Of a DNA stretch of 64,000 bases, positions 24,209 through 36,852 are shown in pieces. Below the pieces are notes generated by a model that saw only the letters and a list, made by a program, of their open reading frames with translations, had not been told where the DNA came from and did not search any database. The translations under genes were made by a program, and so were the position numbers. The DNA comes from Lithospermum erythrorhizon (lineage: Eukaryota > Streptophyta > Magnoliopsida > Boraginales > Boraginaceae). Positions within the stretch are counted from its first letter, which is position 1. Every line of letters begins with the position of its first letter. The stretch is taken from NCBI GenBank assembly GCA_019722365.1, contig JADFUC010001652.1, forward strand, positions 1 through 64,000, in the 5' to 3' direction.

Positions 24209-27200
24209 ATGGCTAAGACCAGACCTGGCAAAAGGGACTTGGATACATATACCATCAAAGGGACCAATAAGATTGTCAGAGGTGTATATATATATATATA
24301 TTGATTTTTGGGTTCTTGATTGTGTTCCTGAAATGCCCTTTTATGCAGAATTATATATATGTTAGTGTTGATTATTTGTCAAAATGTTATCTTTTTTGAG
24401 TTGTTGATGTGTTTCTTGGAACATGGTATTTGGTGCTGGGGTTTGTATATATATTTTGTTTTTTGGGTTTTTGATTATGTTCCTTAGATGCCCTTTATGT
24501 AGGATTATTTATGGGAGTGTTGATTAATACTTCCTCCATCCCACAAAGATTGTCCACTTTTTTTTTATAATTGTAACTTTCAAATTTTAACCTTAAATAT
24601 ATCAGTCAGTTTGTGTTGTATAATATTTTTAAAAAAATATATCAATGGAAAGAGTTTGAAATATAGTTTTCATCAAATATTATACAATACAAACAAAAAT
24701 TAACAAAAAGTTAAAAGTGGACAATCTTTTGGGATGGAGGGAGTAGCAAAAATGTAATCTTTTTTCAGTTGTTAATTTGTTTCTTGGAATATGGTATTTG
24801 ATACTCTGGGGTTTGAGTTAATGTGGGTGTGCATGTTGAGGCATTTGCTTATATGGGTTGCTTTTTGAGGATCTAGCTAATAGATTTCCTTAATGTTGTT
24901 GTTTGTTCTGTTTCTTTAATTAGGGATTTGAAGAGAAGAATTTAATGCTTCTATTAAGGAGTTAGAATGTTTCTATGCATACTTAGCGATGTCGAAGTTC
25001 GTTATTTGAGTTACATCAATTTTATCTAGTATGATCAGCACTTGGTTTTGAGAGTTAAATTTCTTACCATGGTGTTGTTGTTGTTGATTTTTAGTCCACG
25101 AGAACTTATACCTTCTTTCGATGGCAGTATATATATGAATATCAAGAGGTGTGGAAGAAGTGGGAGAAAATTTCAGCCGATTTACCAGATTAGATTGGCT
25201 ATTGTTTCTGTACTCTAGAAGTTGGCTTTCTTTTTTGTAGTTTGTTCACTGAGTTGATTAAGAAAGTGTTATTATGGAACTAATTCTCTTATTCTCTTAA
25301 GTGACTGACTTGTTTCTGGATGTATGTCTGACACCTGAAGCCGGTGATTGCGTTTTAATGAAACCTTCTGAAAATGACAAGGCACCATATGTGGCCCATG
25401 TTGAGAAGATTGAGGCAGACAATAGGAATAATGTGAAGGTACGTGTGAGGTGGTATTACAGGCCTGAGGAGTCCATTGGAGGCAGGAGACAGTTCCATGG
25501 GGTGAAGGAACTATTCCTATCTGACCATTTTGACGTTCAGAGTGCTAACACCATTGAGGGAAAATGCATTGTTCACTCCTTCAAGAATTACACCAAGCTA
25601 GAAAATGTCGGGCCTGAAGATTACTACTGCAGATTTGAGTACAAAGCGGCGACTGGTGCTTTTATTCCTGACCGTGTTGCAGTGTGAGTGTTTTGCAGTG
25701 ATTGTTCTGGGTTTCTATTATCGCTATGAGTAATCAAGCCGGTTTTCTCTTTTGGATATATGTGAAGGTATTGCAAATGTGAGATGCCATACAATCCAGA
25801 TGATTTGATGGTACAATGCGAGGAGTGCAAAGACTGGTATCATGATCTTCTCTGTTATTTATTATTTTACTTCATTTTGGAACATAGGGATGATTTTGTA
25901 AATAGCAAAAGATTTACTTATTTTTAACTAAGTTTATGGGGTGTTGTGTACCTTTTGATTGAAGGAGGGATGAATCCCATATATTGGATTACAAATCCAC
26001 TATGTGGCATCTTCCCTTTTGCCTTATTAAACCATTAGTAATGAATTTGAGAGTCATACATTCACGGTGTCAATCTTGTACGAGTCAAACATTGGGAGAG
26101 TGTTGAGTGCAAAATGAGGGGTTTATAGATTTAGGGGAGCCTGAACTGTTTGGGGTAGTTGTAGGAAAGTGATTTTGAAAGGGGATCATTCAGTGATGTC
26201 CATTTTGGTAATAGTTCCATTATTTTGTGATATCATTTTCATTGGGCAAGTTGGCCTCAGATGTAGGTGTGGTCAGACCATACTAGGTAAACAACTTTGG
26301 TGTGTTGTGTTTATTTTTGTCGACTGTTTAGTTCTTGGAAATCTGCTAGGTTACAAGTGTTACTCACATTGTCTCAACAAGTTGTGTAACATCTGCACCG
26401 ATGTAGGTTAATAAGAACGTATTTTTTATTATTTATGCATTTAGATTAGTCCAATATTTCAGTTGACAGAAAAATTACAGCTGACAAAAGGAAAAGTGAG
26501 GAGGTTCTTTTATTGATGTGCTGGGCTATAAATAGTGTGACAGGTCTACAACTCTATAGCATGTTTACTGCACTAGTTACTATTGTGTTAATTATAGGCC
26601 ATGTATCTCGTAATGGTTGTGGGTGGAATGTAGTTCCCTTTTGTAAAGGGGAAGGTTAAAACAAGGGCATTGTAAAACTTTATTAGCTCAGTTTATAGAC
26701 TAGTGTATTTAGTTTTGTTCCGTATATTTCATTATCTTAGGTTATTTATTACATATATTTTATGTATTAGTTTTTTCAGAGATGTAGTTATAAATACCTT
26801 TAAAGAGGGAATTTCCATCGTTTTTGTAGGTATCATCCAGCTTGTATGGATATGACAATTGATCAAGCAAAGGTCCTAGAGCATTTCACTTGCTCTGACT
26901 GTGCATCTGATTACCCGAAAAAGCCTCTATCATCATCTCCAATGAGCAATGGCAAGGTAATAAGTTTTCTGGTGTAACTTTCTCTCATATGTAGGAAGTG
27001 ATCTTTTCAAATAATAGTACTACCAACTACAGAGCTACTTCATCCTGTGTAACTCTCTCTCCCTCTCATGTCAACACTTGTTAGTGTTTATCCTCTACGA
27101 CCTTCAGCACAATTTTACTCATGACTCCTTTTAATTAATGCCTGTAATTCCCTCCCCCCCGCTAGTAATTATGATTTCCGTATCTGTATCTCAACTCTAA

Positions 27201-27322
27201 GCCCTCGGTCATAGCGAGAAAAGGCTTAGGTTGGTTTCTGTTCATCTGCATGCATAGTTTTATGCCCTCTGATTCTCCTTTTGGGTTCCTTTCAGATGCT
27301 TCCAAAGCGGCAGAAGAGGTAA
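24209..27322 (+). CDS. EBS: EBS-like BAH-PHD histone reader
   Basis: Five exons join in frame: 24209-24281, 25341-25683, 25768-25836, 26830-26956 and 27296-27322, giving 212 aa. The protein starts [24 protein letters not shown] domain (about residues 25-138) contains [17 protein letters not shown] and [21 protein letters not shown] finger follows (about 140-190: [17 protein letters not shown], then DWYHPAC and CSDC) with all eight zinc ligands visible. The tail is basic (PKRQKR). Arabidopsis EBS binds H3K27me3 through BAH and H3K4me3 through PHD, and represses flowering. The N-terminus and BAH favour EBS over its paralogue SHL. Intron 1 holds a Stowaway MITE. The donor context of exon 3 (TG/GTATCAT) repeats the first bases of exon 4. 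Confidence 0.93.
24530..24743. mobile_element. Stowaway MITE in EBS intron 1
   Basis: Perfect-looking ends: CTTCCTCCATCCCACAAAG at the left and GATGGAGGGAG at the right, with TA duplications at 528-529 and 744-745 of the same kilobase. The inverted match continues inwards (GATTGTCCACTTTT against AAAAGTGGACAATC), so the TIR is about 33 bp. This is the best preserved MITE in the window, suggesting a fairly recent insertion. Confidence 0.9.
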
Positions 27323-28497
27323 TAATTGTTAGCTCGAGGTCATGAAGCATGTTGTCAAAATGCATTGGAACATTAAGATGCTTCTGCGTGTACTTTGGCT
27401 TGTTGTACAAATAGCAAAACCATCGGTTCTCTGCTTAGCCTAGTGTTTTCTTAGACATTGATGTGGTTCATCATCGAGTCACATGACGTGATGTGAGTGT
27501 GCTCGTTTTAGGTGACTTTGTTGTGCAGAAATCGACTCCAAACATGAAAAACTCAGTCCGAAACAGATGCTTTATCGTCTGAGTTCCAAAATACCAATTT
27601 TTCTTCATCTTCCCAGAGAGAGAGTGCATTTATATGGTTGAAATTTTGTCATGGTTTTTTATATACATAGACTTTTAGATTTAGATTTTGTTGGACTAAC
27701 CCTATCCCATTGATATTCTTAGCATTGCTTGGAGGGACTGTAGTAAAGTTCCTACGCGGCTCATGTGATTGATCTGTTCATGCAACATTCTTGAATATAA
27801 TGCAAATGTCAAACCAATGCCTAATTAATATTGGTTAAATTTCATTTAGTCACCTGACCTATTTGGAACATTTCAAATAAGTATTTAAACATTTCAAACT
27901 TTCAGATAGACATGTGAGACATATTTTTGAAAAAAATAGTCTTTTTGAGTTGGTTGACTTTTAAATAGTCATTCAAGAACAAGTTAGTCATATGAAAAAT
28001 AATATTTATTTTTTGGAGTTCAACAATTTATGTACCACTACTAGTAAAAACCATTAGTGAGATCTGGTGACGTATCTCCCACGTCAACCCATCCCTGAAC
28101 CTAGTGATCATTTTTGCCTCTACCGGATAAACATCAGGAAGTAGTCGGTAAATGCAAGAAAAGTAAAATGCTCTAGTTGATTTCCTTTTGAAAATCAATT
28201 GGCAAATGATCACATTTACGATTATATGAATCCTGAGGCCTTCGTATATCATTTTAATAGAAAATGAAGGTGCTATGGGGCGAATGGAATCGAGAAAGAA
28301 ATGTTCAATATACAATTATGTGGAGAAAATAATTTACGAGGGGCACTCCCTGCCTCCTTTCGCTGCTGGAAAGAGGGTCGATTTCAAGGAAAGACCCTCT
28401 TTCTAATGGTAGTCGCAATCGTTTCTCATAATATACAAAATTGCAATGAAAGAAAGAAAAAAGAAAAAAAACTATCAAGGCTGGTGATGATGTATTC
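27323..28497. other. Convergent EBS-SRF intergenic region
   Basis: Holds the 3' untranslated regions of two convergent genes. No additional gene or complete transposon was identified. Short frames on the minus strand near 28028-28315 show no domain. Confidence 0.5.
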
Positions 28498-31400
28498 CTA
28501 ATATGACATATCAAAAGCTTCATAATCAGGAGTCCTGTATGAGAACCCTGTCTCATCGTTCGAGCCCCTCTTGATCACACTTGCCCTCTGAACCAATCGT
28601 ACTAGTGCTTGCACAACTTCGGACATGGGAGGCCGAAATTCAGGTTCAGGCTGAAAAGTGAAGAATTTAAGGAAGAAATTCAGGTTCGTGCTCTTGAACA
28701 AATAGTTAAATGCTTGCAAAAGAACACGACGTATCTCATCATATTGATTGATTTCATGATGCCAAGTAAAAAAAAATCAACAAATTCTTTAGAGGCAACA
28801 TAATAAAGTCGGCAAGAATTTGTTGAACACCATTTGCTTGCGACAAGGATGCCATGAAAATAAGCCGATAATATCAAGTGGCATAAATTATTGGCAGTTC
28901 AAGGAAAAATAACCAAAGTAACTGATTGTTCACATGTCATCTGGAAATGAATGGGCATATGTTTGGGAAATAAAAGCTAAAGCTAATATCAGATACACTA
29001 CCTGAACGCAGAGGGCAATGATGTCAGCAAAGCGGGACAAAGACTTTGCAGGGTACATGCCATTTAGATTCAGGTCGACCATTCTTGCCAATGCATCTAT
29101 ATCGTGGAGTTGAGGAGTAGCCCACCTCACAAGGGATTGCTCTGATCTTACCCTGGAGCTGAAAGGTAGATGGGATGGGATATACGAGTGATGAAGTAAA
29201 TAATCTTTGGAAAAGAGTATAAAATAATCATGAATGGCTAAAACCAAGAGTTGCACTATCAACTTACCTATCAAACAGAAAAGACAAAATTAAGAAACAA
29301 AGAAACGCTTACCTATCAAGGGGTTTCCGTCCTGTCAAAAGCTCCAACATTACCACGCCAAAGCTATATACATCGCTCTTAACAGTGTAAATTCCAGATA
29401 GGGCAAACTCAGGAGCACTATATCCAAATGAACCTACCATTTGTGTTGATGAAACCTAACAAAGAACATGGCAAGCAGTTATTTTAGAAGCAGTATGAGT
29501 GAGTTTTTATTTGTTATCGACTTTTTAGCCTTGTAGCATCTTCTGAGTTCATAATATGCTTCATAACTTACTTGTCGCTCAGTGTTAGGTGTCAAAGCAG
29601 CTAACCCACAATCTGATAGGTGGGGATTCAGCTCTTCATCCAGTAAAATGTTGGCTGACTTTAAATTTCTATGTACAACAGATGGCAGACATACTTCATG
29701 CAAGTACCTGAGCAGATTAGGCAAACTTCAGGAATGAAAAGAAAGAGAAATAGCGTCCACAAACTGTGTGACAAGAAATTATCGACATACTCTAATGCTC
29801 GAGCAGTGCCAAGTGCTACTCTAACCCGTGCATTCCATGTCAGCAACTTGCTCCTCTCATCAGCAAAGTGGAGCATCTCATGCAAGCTGCCATTTCCAAT
29901 ATGGTCATAAACCAAAAGGCGTTGACCATACTCCGCACAGTATCCAGCTAATGGAACAACGTTTGGGTGCCTAAGGCGTGCCATATTTGAGACGGCTTCT
30001 TCAAAATTATCTTCTTCCTGTAGTGACAGCGCTGCATTGTCAATCTTTTTTATCGCCATAACCTACAATAGTTGCAACAAACAGAGTGGAGTGATTCAGT
30101 GCAAGTAATGCAGCTCAAGCAATATGAAATGATTTAAGACAAATAAAGATCACTAGTTCATCTCCATACAGATCCCATGAAATACAATACTAATTCAAAT
30201 CAGCATGTTCCTGTTACAGAAAACAGTATATTGAGAGCAGGTGTAAGTTTTCCGTTTGAGATTGGTACTAGAGCTTCTTTAATTACAACTCATATGTGAC
30301 GCATGATAGACAATGAGCTTCTCTGAGAAACTCTTGATGATGCATTTGGATGGATGGATTCGAGAGAAGGATTCTGAATCCCTTAGTTGAAATCATCAAA
30401 GTTTTTGGATAATATAGAAATGAGGTGGAGAACCTAAAATCTATCCGTTACCCTACACTTTATTAGTGTTCAAATAATCCCTGATTAAAAATCTTATATC
30501 TGAAATTTATTACTCATTAAAAAACAAATGCACCCCCCCAAATGCAAACAAGTATACTAGAAGCCAAAACCTGAAAGAAGTTACCTTCCCATTGGGAAAA
30601 TCCGCTTTATAAACACGACCAAGGGAGCCTTCACCAATGAGATTTTCTTGACTAAAGCTGTTTGTTGATGTTTGGAGTGCAGCAACAGTATATGATGTAG
30701 CAGTTATAGGGGATTTCGCTCTCCTCAGAGATCCATTATTCCCCTGAATCCTTTCAACTATCACTTTCTCTGCAGGAGGAGGCTTCAGATCAGCTACTAC
30801 AGATGTAGCCTCCGCCCTTTGCATCTCCATATTCCCTTTATGCCAAGTAAATTCCAATTCAGTTAAGATATTCTGGTGGAAAATTGTAAGACACCAATCT
30901 TAAAGAAAGAAGTTCAAAGAAACTGACATTATTACACTTACTTCAAGATTTTTCTTTCTATAGATAGTAAAAACAACTTAGTTACTTTCTATAAAATGCT
31001 TTCAAATTCTTTCATGTAACTTCCTAACTACGAGGATATAAATACCTCTTAATTCTTTTGTCATTTAAATATTTTCAGTAAGATACTGTGTTGTAAAGAG
31101 TTTCATATCAAATTCTCACTTTTAGATTCTCCAGATTTTAAATGGAAAAAAGCTTGCATCCTGAATCATTACATGTAATCAAGATATTTTAATATTCTAC
31201 AAATGCAGAGTATCTAACCAGAACTTCATGACAAAATCTGTAACTAGAGATATAGGTCAACAGAATAGAAAAACAAGAATAAGTAAATAGTCAACTTAAA
31301 AGCAAACAGCATTGAGGATACATGCAAGTAGTGGAAAATATCACAGAACTTAATACTACAATTTTCCAGTCTAAATTATCATGAGATAAATCAGTAGTAA

Positions 31401-34400
31401 GGGTAACTTCACGTTGGTTTCTCTGAATAGCTAATAGACAATGGATACGATATGGACTTAGTGATGGAGAGATTGCCTTAGAAAAAAAAAATCTCCCTTC
31501 AAAATTATATATATATATGATCCTTGCTAGATTTACTGTTGATGCACCTTATGTGCATCGTTTTCCTCTTAATTAATAATGTCTATTTCCTTCCATTTAT
31601 TCTCTTCTATGAAGGATGTGAGAATATACCTTCATCTCGGCTAACTTGATGATTTCCAGAAGGAGTTGCAACAATCTCCTTTCCCTTGCACTTCCTAAAA
31701 CAAAATGCACATCCGAGAAGCACGACGAGAACCACAAATGCGGACCCTACAGCAATGCCTATAATTGGTCCAGCTGTCAAGCCCTTCTTTTCATCATCAC
31801 CATTGGGGCTTGATGGATGATTATTAGAACTTGGGGGTGTACGCAAATGGGTGCGGTTGTTCCGAGATCTACCAGGCGGTGGTGGGGTGTATGGTGGCGG
31901 TGGAGGAGCAGGAGAATTGAAGAATGAATTCCCATCACGTCTGTTCCAGTCGGAAGAGTCATAAGAAGACATATAGATATGAATGCAATAACGGAGTATA
32001 TAAGGCATGAAGTTGCTTACATAAAATTAGGGACAGAGCTGAGCTCATTTGGAATCCATCCATTGAACTGGTTGTTTGCAACATTCCTGCAGAAAGTACA
32101 TCGACCAATTAGAAAACAAAAAAATCTGAAAGCATCTTACTTGCACTTTAACTTACAGATTATCCAATGGCAAGCCAACCAAAACATTAAGAGATCCAGT
32201 AAATTGATTATTTTGTACATATCTGCAAGGAACAAGGATATCATGAGGCGGAGATATGGAATGGCTGAAAGGGGGAACGGTGCAACTTAACATGCTTACA
32301 ATGATGAAAGATTGGACAATGTGCTGAATGAAGGAGGGAGATCTCCAGTGAAATTATTGAAAGATAGATCTCTGCAATGACGGAGTAATCATCAATATAG
32401 AAGAAGGAACCAATCGACAAATTTCATCAAAGAAGTAACCCAACTTTGAATGAAGTTAAGTGTTTCTTATTGATCACTTATAATCAATAACTTTAACCAC
32501 CAGCCTGAGAAAAAACTAAACCACGTCAAACTAAAAGCGCGTAAGGAGTTTGGATCAGTGGTTGCTTTAAAGCCTTCAACTTGATCATATTTTTGCTTTC
32601 TCACGTGTCACCTTTTCCTCGTGTTATTGACAAGCATTAGAAGGTTAAAAGAACTAAAATGATACAGTATATAGTTGTAGGTTTGTGGCAATTAGGTAAA
32701 AGGAGATTAACCAAACCAAGCCTTGTCCCATCAAGTGGGGGTAGAAAAAGATTTATTGAAAAAAAAATTCTTATTGGAAGGACTATAGATCACTGAATAC
32801 TACTACATCGTCATACTCACATTATTAGCATTAAAAGCAAAAGAACATAAATGATGAAAAACTAACACCAGCACTACATTTTTTGTAGAATCTCTGAAGA
32901 AAAACTGTTATATAGATAGGAAATAGCAGATAGCTTGAGAAAATAAGATCACAAAATACATAAGGCATGAAATACTCATAAAACTTACAAGGTTCCGAGA
33001 TCAGAATGATTAGCGAACATGTCTCCAACGGATTGAGAAAGTGAATTATGACTAATATTGCTATCATAGAGAAAAACGGCAGGGATCAAAACTTAGTACC
33101 TCACAATATGTTATTCAGTGAACAAAATAGCAACTTAGAGAGTAAATGACACTCACATGTAATTCAGTGAAATCATATTAGCAATGGAATATGGAAAGTT
33201 TCCACTCAAGTTGTTGTTCCCTAAGTTTCTGCAAGGCGAAATGATTTACTTAAGTTAACAGTTAAATAAACTAAGAGAAAGAGGATTCCTCCTCGAGCTA
33301 CATTTTTTATAAGTGGAGTTTACAAGCTTGTAAGATTGGGCGGCAGTTGAAATGGAATTGTGTCATGAATCTTATTGCCACTCAAATCCCTGTAATAGAA
33401 CAAACACGAACACAAACATTCAATTATCACTCATCAATCTCTAACTGATGAATTCAATCTCATAAATGAACGGAGGAAAAAAATCTTACAACGTTTTCAA
33501 TGAAGCAAGACTGTTTAACATGTATCCCATTGTTCCAGTAAGTCCCAAGTCAGCAAGTTGACTGTTACAACAAAAAAGAACAAATTTTATCGAAAACAAA
33601 CAACACCAGCTAATGGCCAAAAACATCATTAAGTATGCATTTGCAAATATAGTAACACGATTCAGTATTTCCTTACATAGACACAACAGATGAACCATCA
33701 CAAGTAACCCCTTTCCATGATTCACCACATGGATCACCGCCACTGGCTTTCCAACCAGAAAGTTCAGAAGGACTATTCAATGAAGTATACAGCACCTGAA
33801 GTGCTTGTACTGCAAACATCATACAATATTATATTTACTCGATTCAATAAAAGAACGAGATCATAAAAGAAAATTCAACCAACAAGGAAATCACTAATCC
33901 ATTTTCTGTTAAACACTATTCACTTATAAAACAAAACTCAACCAACAATGTATACTCCCTCCATTTCGAAAAGCTTGTTCAGTTGGTTTCATGACAAAAT
34001 TAACGAACTTTGTTTGATTTGAATCAAAATTATCGTGTAAAGTACATTAAAAATACAATCTTTTGATATATTTTTCACCATACATTACAGATAAATATTA
34101 ATTTAAAGCTCGACCATCAAAAATCAAAATAAAACTCTAGTAAATCCAGTACTCTTTGACTTAACATTGACTTTGAAGTAATAAAAAATAAAAAAATATT
34201 CCACAAAAATAAAAATAAAAAAGTTACAATGATTAGCATCAGCATTAATTCAAAAGAATACTATAAATCATCTAATGCACCAAAGGTTGTTACATTTGAC
34301 CATTAAAAAAAAATAAAAAATCAAAAAAAAATCAGAAAATAAATAAATACTTACAGTGATTAGCATCAGTATTTCCATGAACAACTGAAGCAGCAAAAAA

Positions 34401-34502
34401 TACGGAAACGATCACAAAAAGCTGAATAATAATAAAAATATGAGAAAATAAATAATAATAATAATGTGGTGCTGAGCTGGCAGTGTTCTTCATAATCTTC
34501 AT
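28498..34502 (-). CDS. SRF3: STRUBBELIG-receptor family LRR kinase, SRF3-like
   Basis: Sixteen exons join in frame on the minus strand: 34502-34355, 33809-33677, 33561-33490, 33389-33324, 33228-33157, 33060-32989, 32371-32300, 32222-32157, 32086-32021, 31940-31630, 30835-30585, 30062-29791, 29707-29572, 29455-29313, 29158-29002 and 28650-28498 (729 aa). A signal peptide is followed by an LRR N-terminal cap ([14 protein letters not shown]), six or seven LRRs coded by phase-2 exons of 66 or 72 bp, and a proline-rich stretch (about 265-275). A transmembrane helix lies at about 309-337 and a kinase domain at about 420-690. Lys448 (MAIKK) is kept, but HRD is HRN (546-548) and DFG is DCG (566-568), as in this family of likely pseudokinases. 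The catalytic region and the tail ([15 protein letters not shown]) point to SRF3 or a close relative. Two in-frame ATGs (34502 and 34493) could start it. Confidence 0.93.
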
Positions 34503-34684
34503 TAAGGTTTTTTAGTTGTCGGTATTTTAGCTGAGATAAAGAGCATTTTAATTAACGAGCGATTAACGAATTGATCGGTTCGATAAATAGAGAAGGCATT
34601 GAAGATAGAAGAAGAAGTAGAGAATAGGTGTGATCAGGTGTGGTAGGTTTCACCATTGGAAATGTAGGGAATATACATGGAAAT

Positions 34685-34761
34685 GAGAGAGAGAGAGAGA
34701 GAGAGAGATTCGAAGCTTGCAGTAGTAGTAGTTATGAAGAGAGAGAGAGAGAGAGAGAGAG
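34685..34761. repeat. Paired (GA)n tracts upstream of SRF
   Basis: (GA)12 at 34685-34708 and a second (GA)11 tract at 34739-34761 with a 30-bp spacer. They lie 180-260 bp before the SRF start codon and read as (TC)n in the gene's sense. They could be 5' untranslated sequence or a GAGA/BPC factor binding site; the sequence alone does not decide. The tracts are also probably length-polymorphic. Confidence 0.85.
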
Positions 34762-35718
34762 GACAAAATAAAAAAGATACCGAGGTGAGGGGAGGGGAGG
34801 GCTTTGACTACCATGGAAACGAAAAGCTCGAATAATTTGAGGATTTTGATTCTAAAAGTCTAATTGATATTTCATATCGAGATATAAATATGTCTTATTA
34901 ATTTTATCTTTCGTCGATTCGAGATATAAAATTATTAAATAATTAATTATTAAAATATAAATATTTATTAATAATATGTTGGAATACTCAATATACATTA
35001 CATATAAATATTACGATAGCACTCAGTAATATGTATTAATAATACCATATATGTATTAATACATGAAAAATTGAATTTTGTTAACGAAAATGCTCAAATT
35101 CAATCGATATCAAGTAAAATTCGAGAAAGTCGAGTCGACACTAACAACCAATGATATAATATTCGATCATCTTGATTTAAAATAAAAGCGAAACGCATTA
35201 AGATGAAGGGAGTATGATCTGAGCATCCTAATTTACACTCTTGAAATAGTGAGATGTACATTTAAGCTATCTTTTCCGCCAATTGGGGTGAGTAATGAGT
35301 GTAGTTAAAGTTGTGACTTGTGTCGGTGAATTATTACGAGAAGCTTTTAATGTTGTACTGACCACTAATATATTTCAAGTGAAAACAGTGGGAAACTAAG
35401 TTGGGTTGAAACAAGGCAAGTGGAAGTGGTAACATATGGATATCAAACTCAAATCTTCACTTTTCTTTTGGGCCCTTTCTGTTCATCTGAAAATTGGAAC
35501 CTGAATAAAGGTTTCCACAATCTGAGTGCGACGTTGAAAATGACATATCTGTCCTCATGGGAACCACTGTTTTGTTGTTAATCACTAAGATTAAAAATAT
35601 ATATAATGGACTATTAAAATCATATTTATTTTTATAGTTAAAGTCAAATCACACACTTAAATTTGGGAGAATTTCATGATATGTTAGATTCTAATATTCT
35701 ATAACCTATTTAAATGGG

Positions 35719-35748
<30 letters not shown>
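35719..35748 (+). repeat. (ATTATC)n microsatellite
   Basis: Four to five uninterrupted ATTATC units. The tract lies inside a segment (35640-35800) that has a diverged copy at 36655-36775, on the other side of the Helitron; there the hexamer count is only about two. Confidence 0.8.
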
Positions 35749-35749
<1 letters not shown>

Positions 35750-35868
35750 GATTAAACAAAGTTTAATAACTACCATTAGTATTGAATGCGTAATCTATGG
35801 TCATATATATGCCTAAGGTTAAAATTGCCACATTATTTATGTCATACTTAAGTAAACTACTTAAAATA

Positions 35869-36229
35869 CTAGTTATATATCTGTGATCTTGCTGTGCAAA
35901 TATTTATAATAAAATTATAATGGAAAAAAAATAAATTTTAAAAAAAAACCTAAAAGAAATAAGATGAAAAAGTTACCATGAAGAAAATAAAGATAGAGGA
36001 TTGTGAAACAACTTTTTATTTTCTCTTGAGTGATAATTACAGAGTATTACGTAGTAGATAATATTTATAGTAATAGTTTATGGAGAAATTGTATTGTTAG
36101 TTACACCATGAATAAGTTACTATGAAAATTAAAATAAAAAAATTTATAAGGAGGGTAAAATAGGAAATATATTAATTTGGAGCTTGGCTTTGTAGCCTTG
36201 GCCAGCTACTGCATTATATATAGTATAGA
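35869..36229 (-). mobile_element. Short non-autonomous Helitron
   Basis: On the minus strand it begins TCTATACTATATATAATGC (36229) and ends CTAG (35869-35872), with a small TTGC-ACA-GCAA hairpin before the end. The flanks are A and T. Its body matches the 5' portion of the STM-intron Helitron (for example TAGTAGATAATAT and AGGTAAAATAGGAAAT-type words). At 361 bp it is an internally deleted family member. Confidence 0.75.
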
Positions 36230-36578
36230 TTCTCATGCTACTACTCAAAACTCATTTCCACTTTATATGTCACTATTCAAAAATAACTACTACTCAAAAC
36301 TCATTTCCCACTTTATCCATATTTAATATTTTATGGTGACATATGGATGAATACAACTACCAATTTATATTTATGAGATTTATTGGAGGTATGAATACAG
36401 TGAATTCGTATTGCAATAAGGTAAAAGTGAACCACATATCAATAAATTTTGGTGATCATTTTTTTATTTTTAAGTTAGTGTTACTTTCAAAAACTGAACA
36501 TATTATACTAGCAATTAAAAAAAAATATTAAAAATCGCGATTGAATTATTTATCTTGGGCTATTGCTTGATAGCTAGT

Positions 36579-36852
36579 GATGAATAATCTTATTTCAATT
36601 TATTTTAATTGACATTTTCAATTTTTCAAAATAAAACATTGACTATGAATATTAAAGTTAGTTAAATTTGGGAGAATTTCATGACAAGACCTATTTAAAT
36701 GGGCTTATCATTATCATCGTTTGATTAAGAAAATTTAACAACTATCATTAATTATTAAATGTGTAATGATGAATAATCATATTTCAGATTATTTTAATCG
36801 ATATTTTTACTTTTTTCAAATAAAACATTGACTATGAATATTAAAGTTAGTT
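36579..36852 (+). repeat. 85-bp direct repeat pair
   Basis: GATGAATAATC...ACATTGACTATGAATATTAAAGTTAGTT occurs at 36579-36664 and 36768-36852 with few differences. The material between the two copies resembles 35640-35800. This indicates a segmental duplication of local DNA. Confidence 0.7.

Noticed and set aside
33953..34190. Possible Stowaway MITE in SRF intron 1
   Set aside because: Only the left CTCCCTCCATTTCG end is clear; no inverted right end or TA partner was found.
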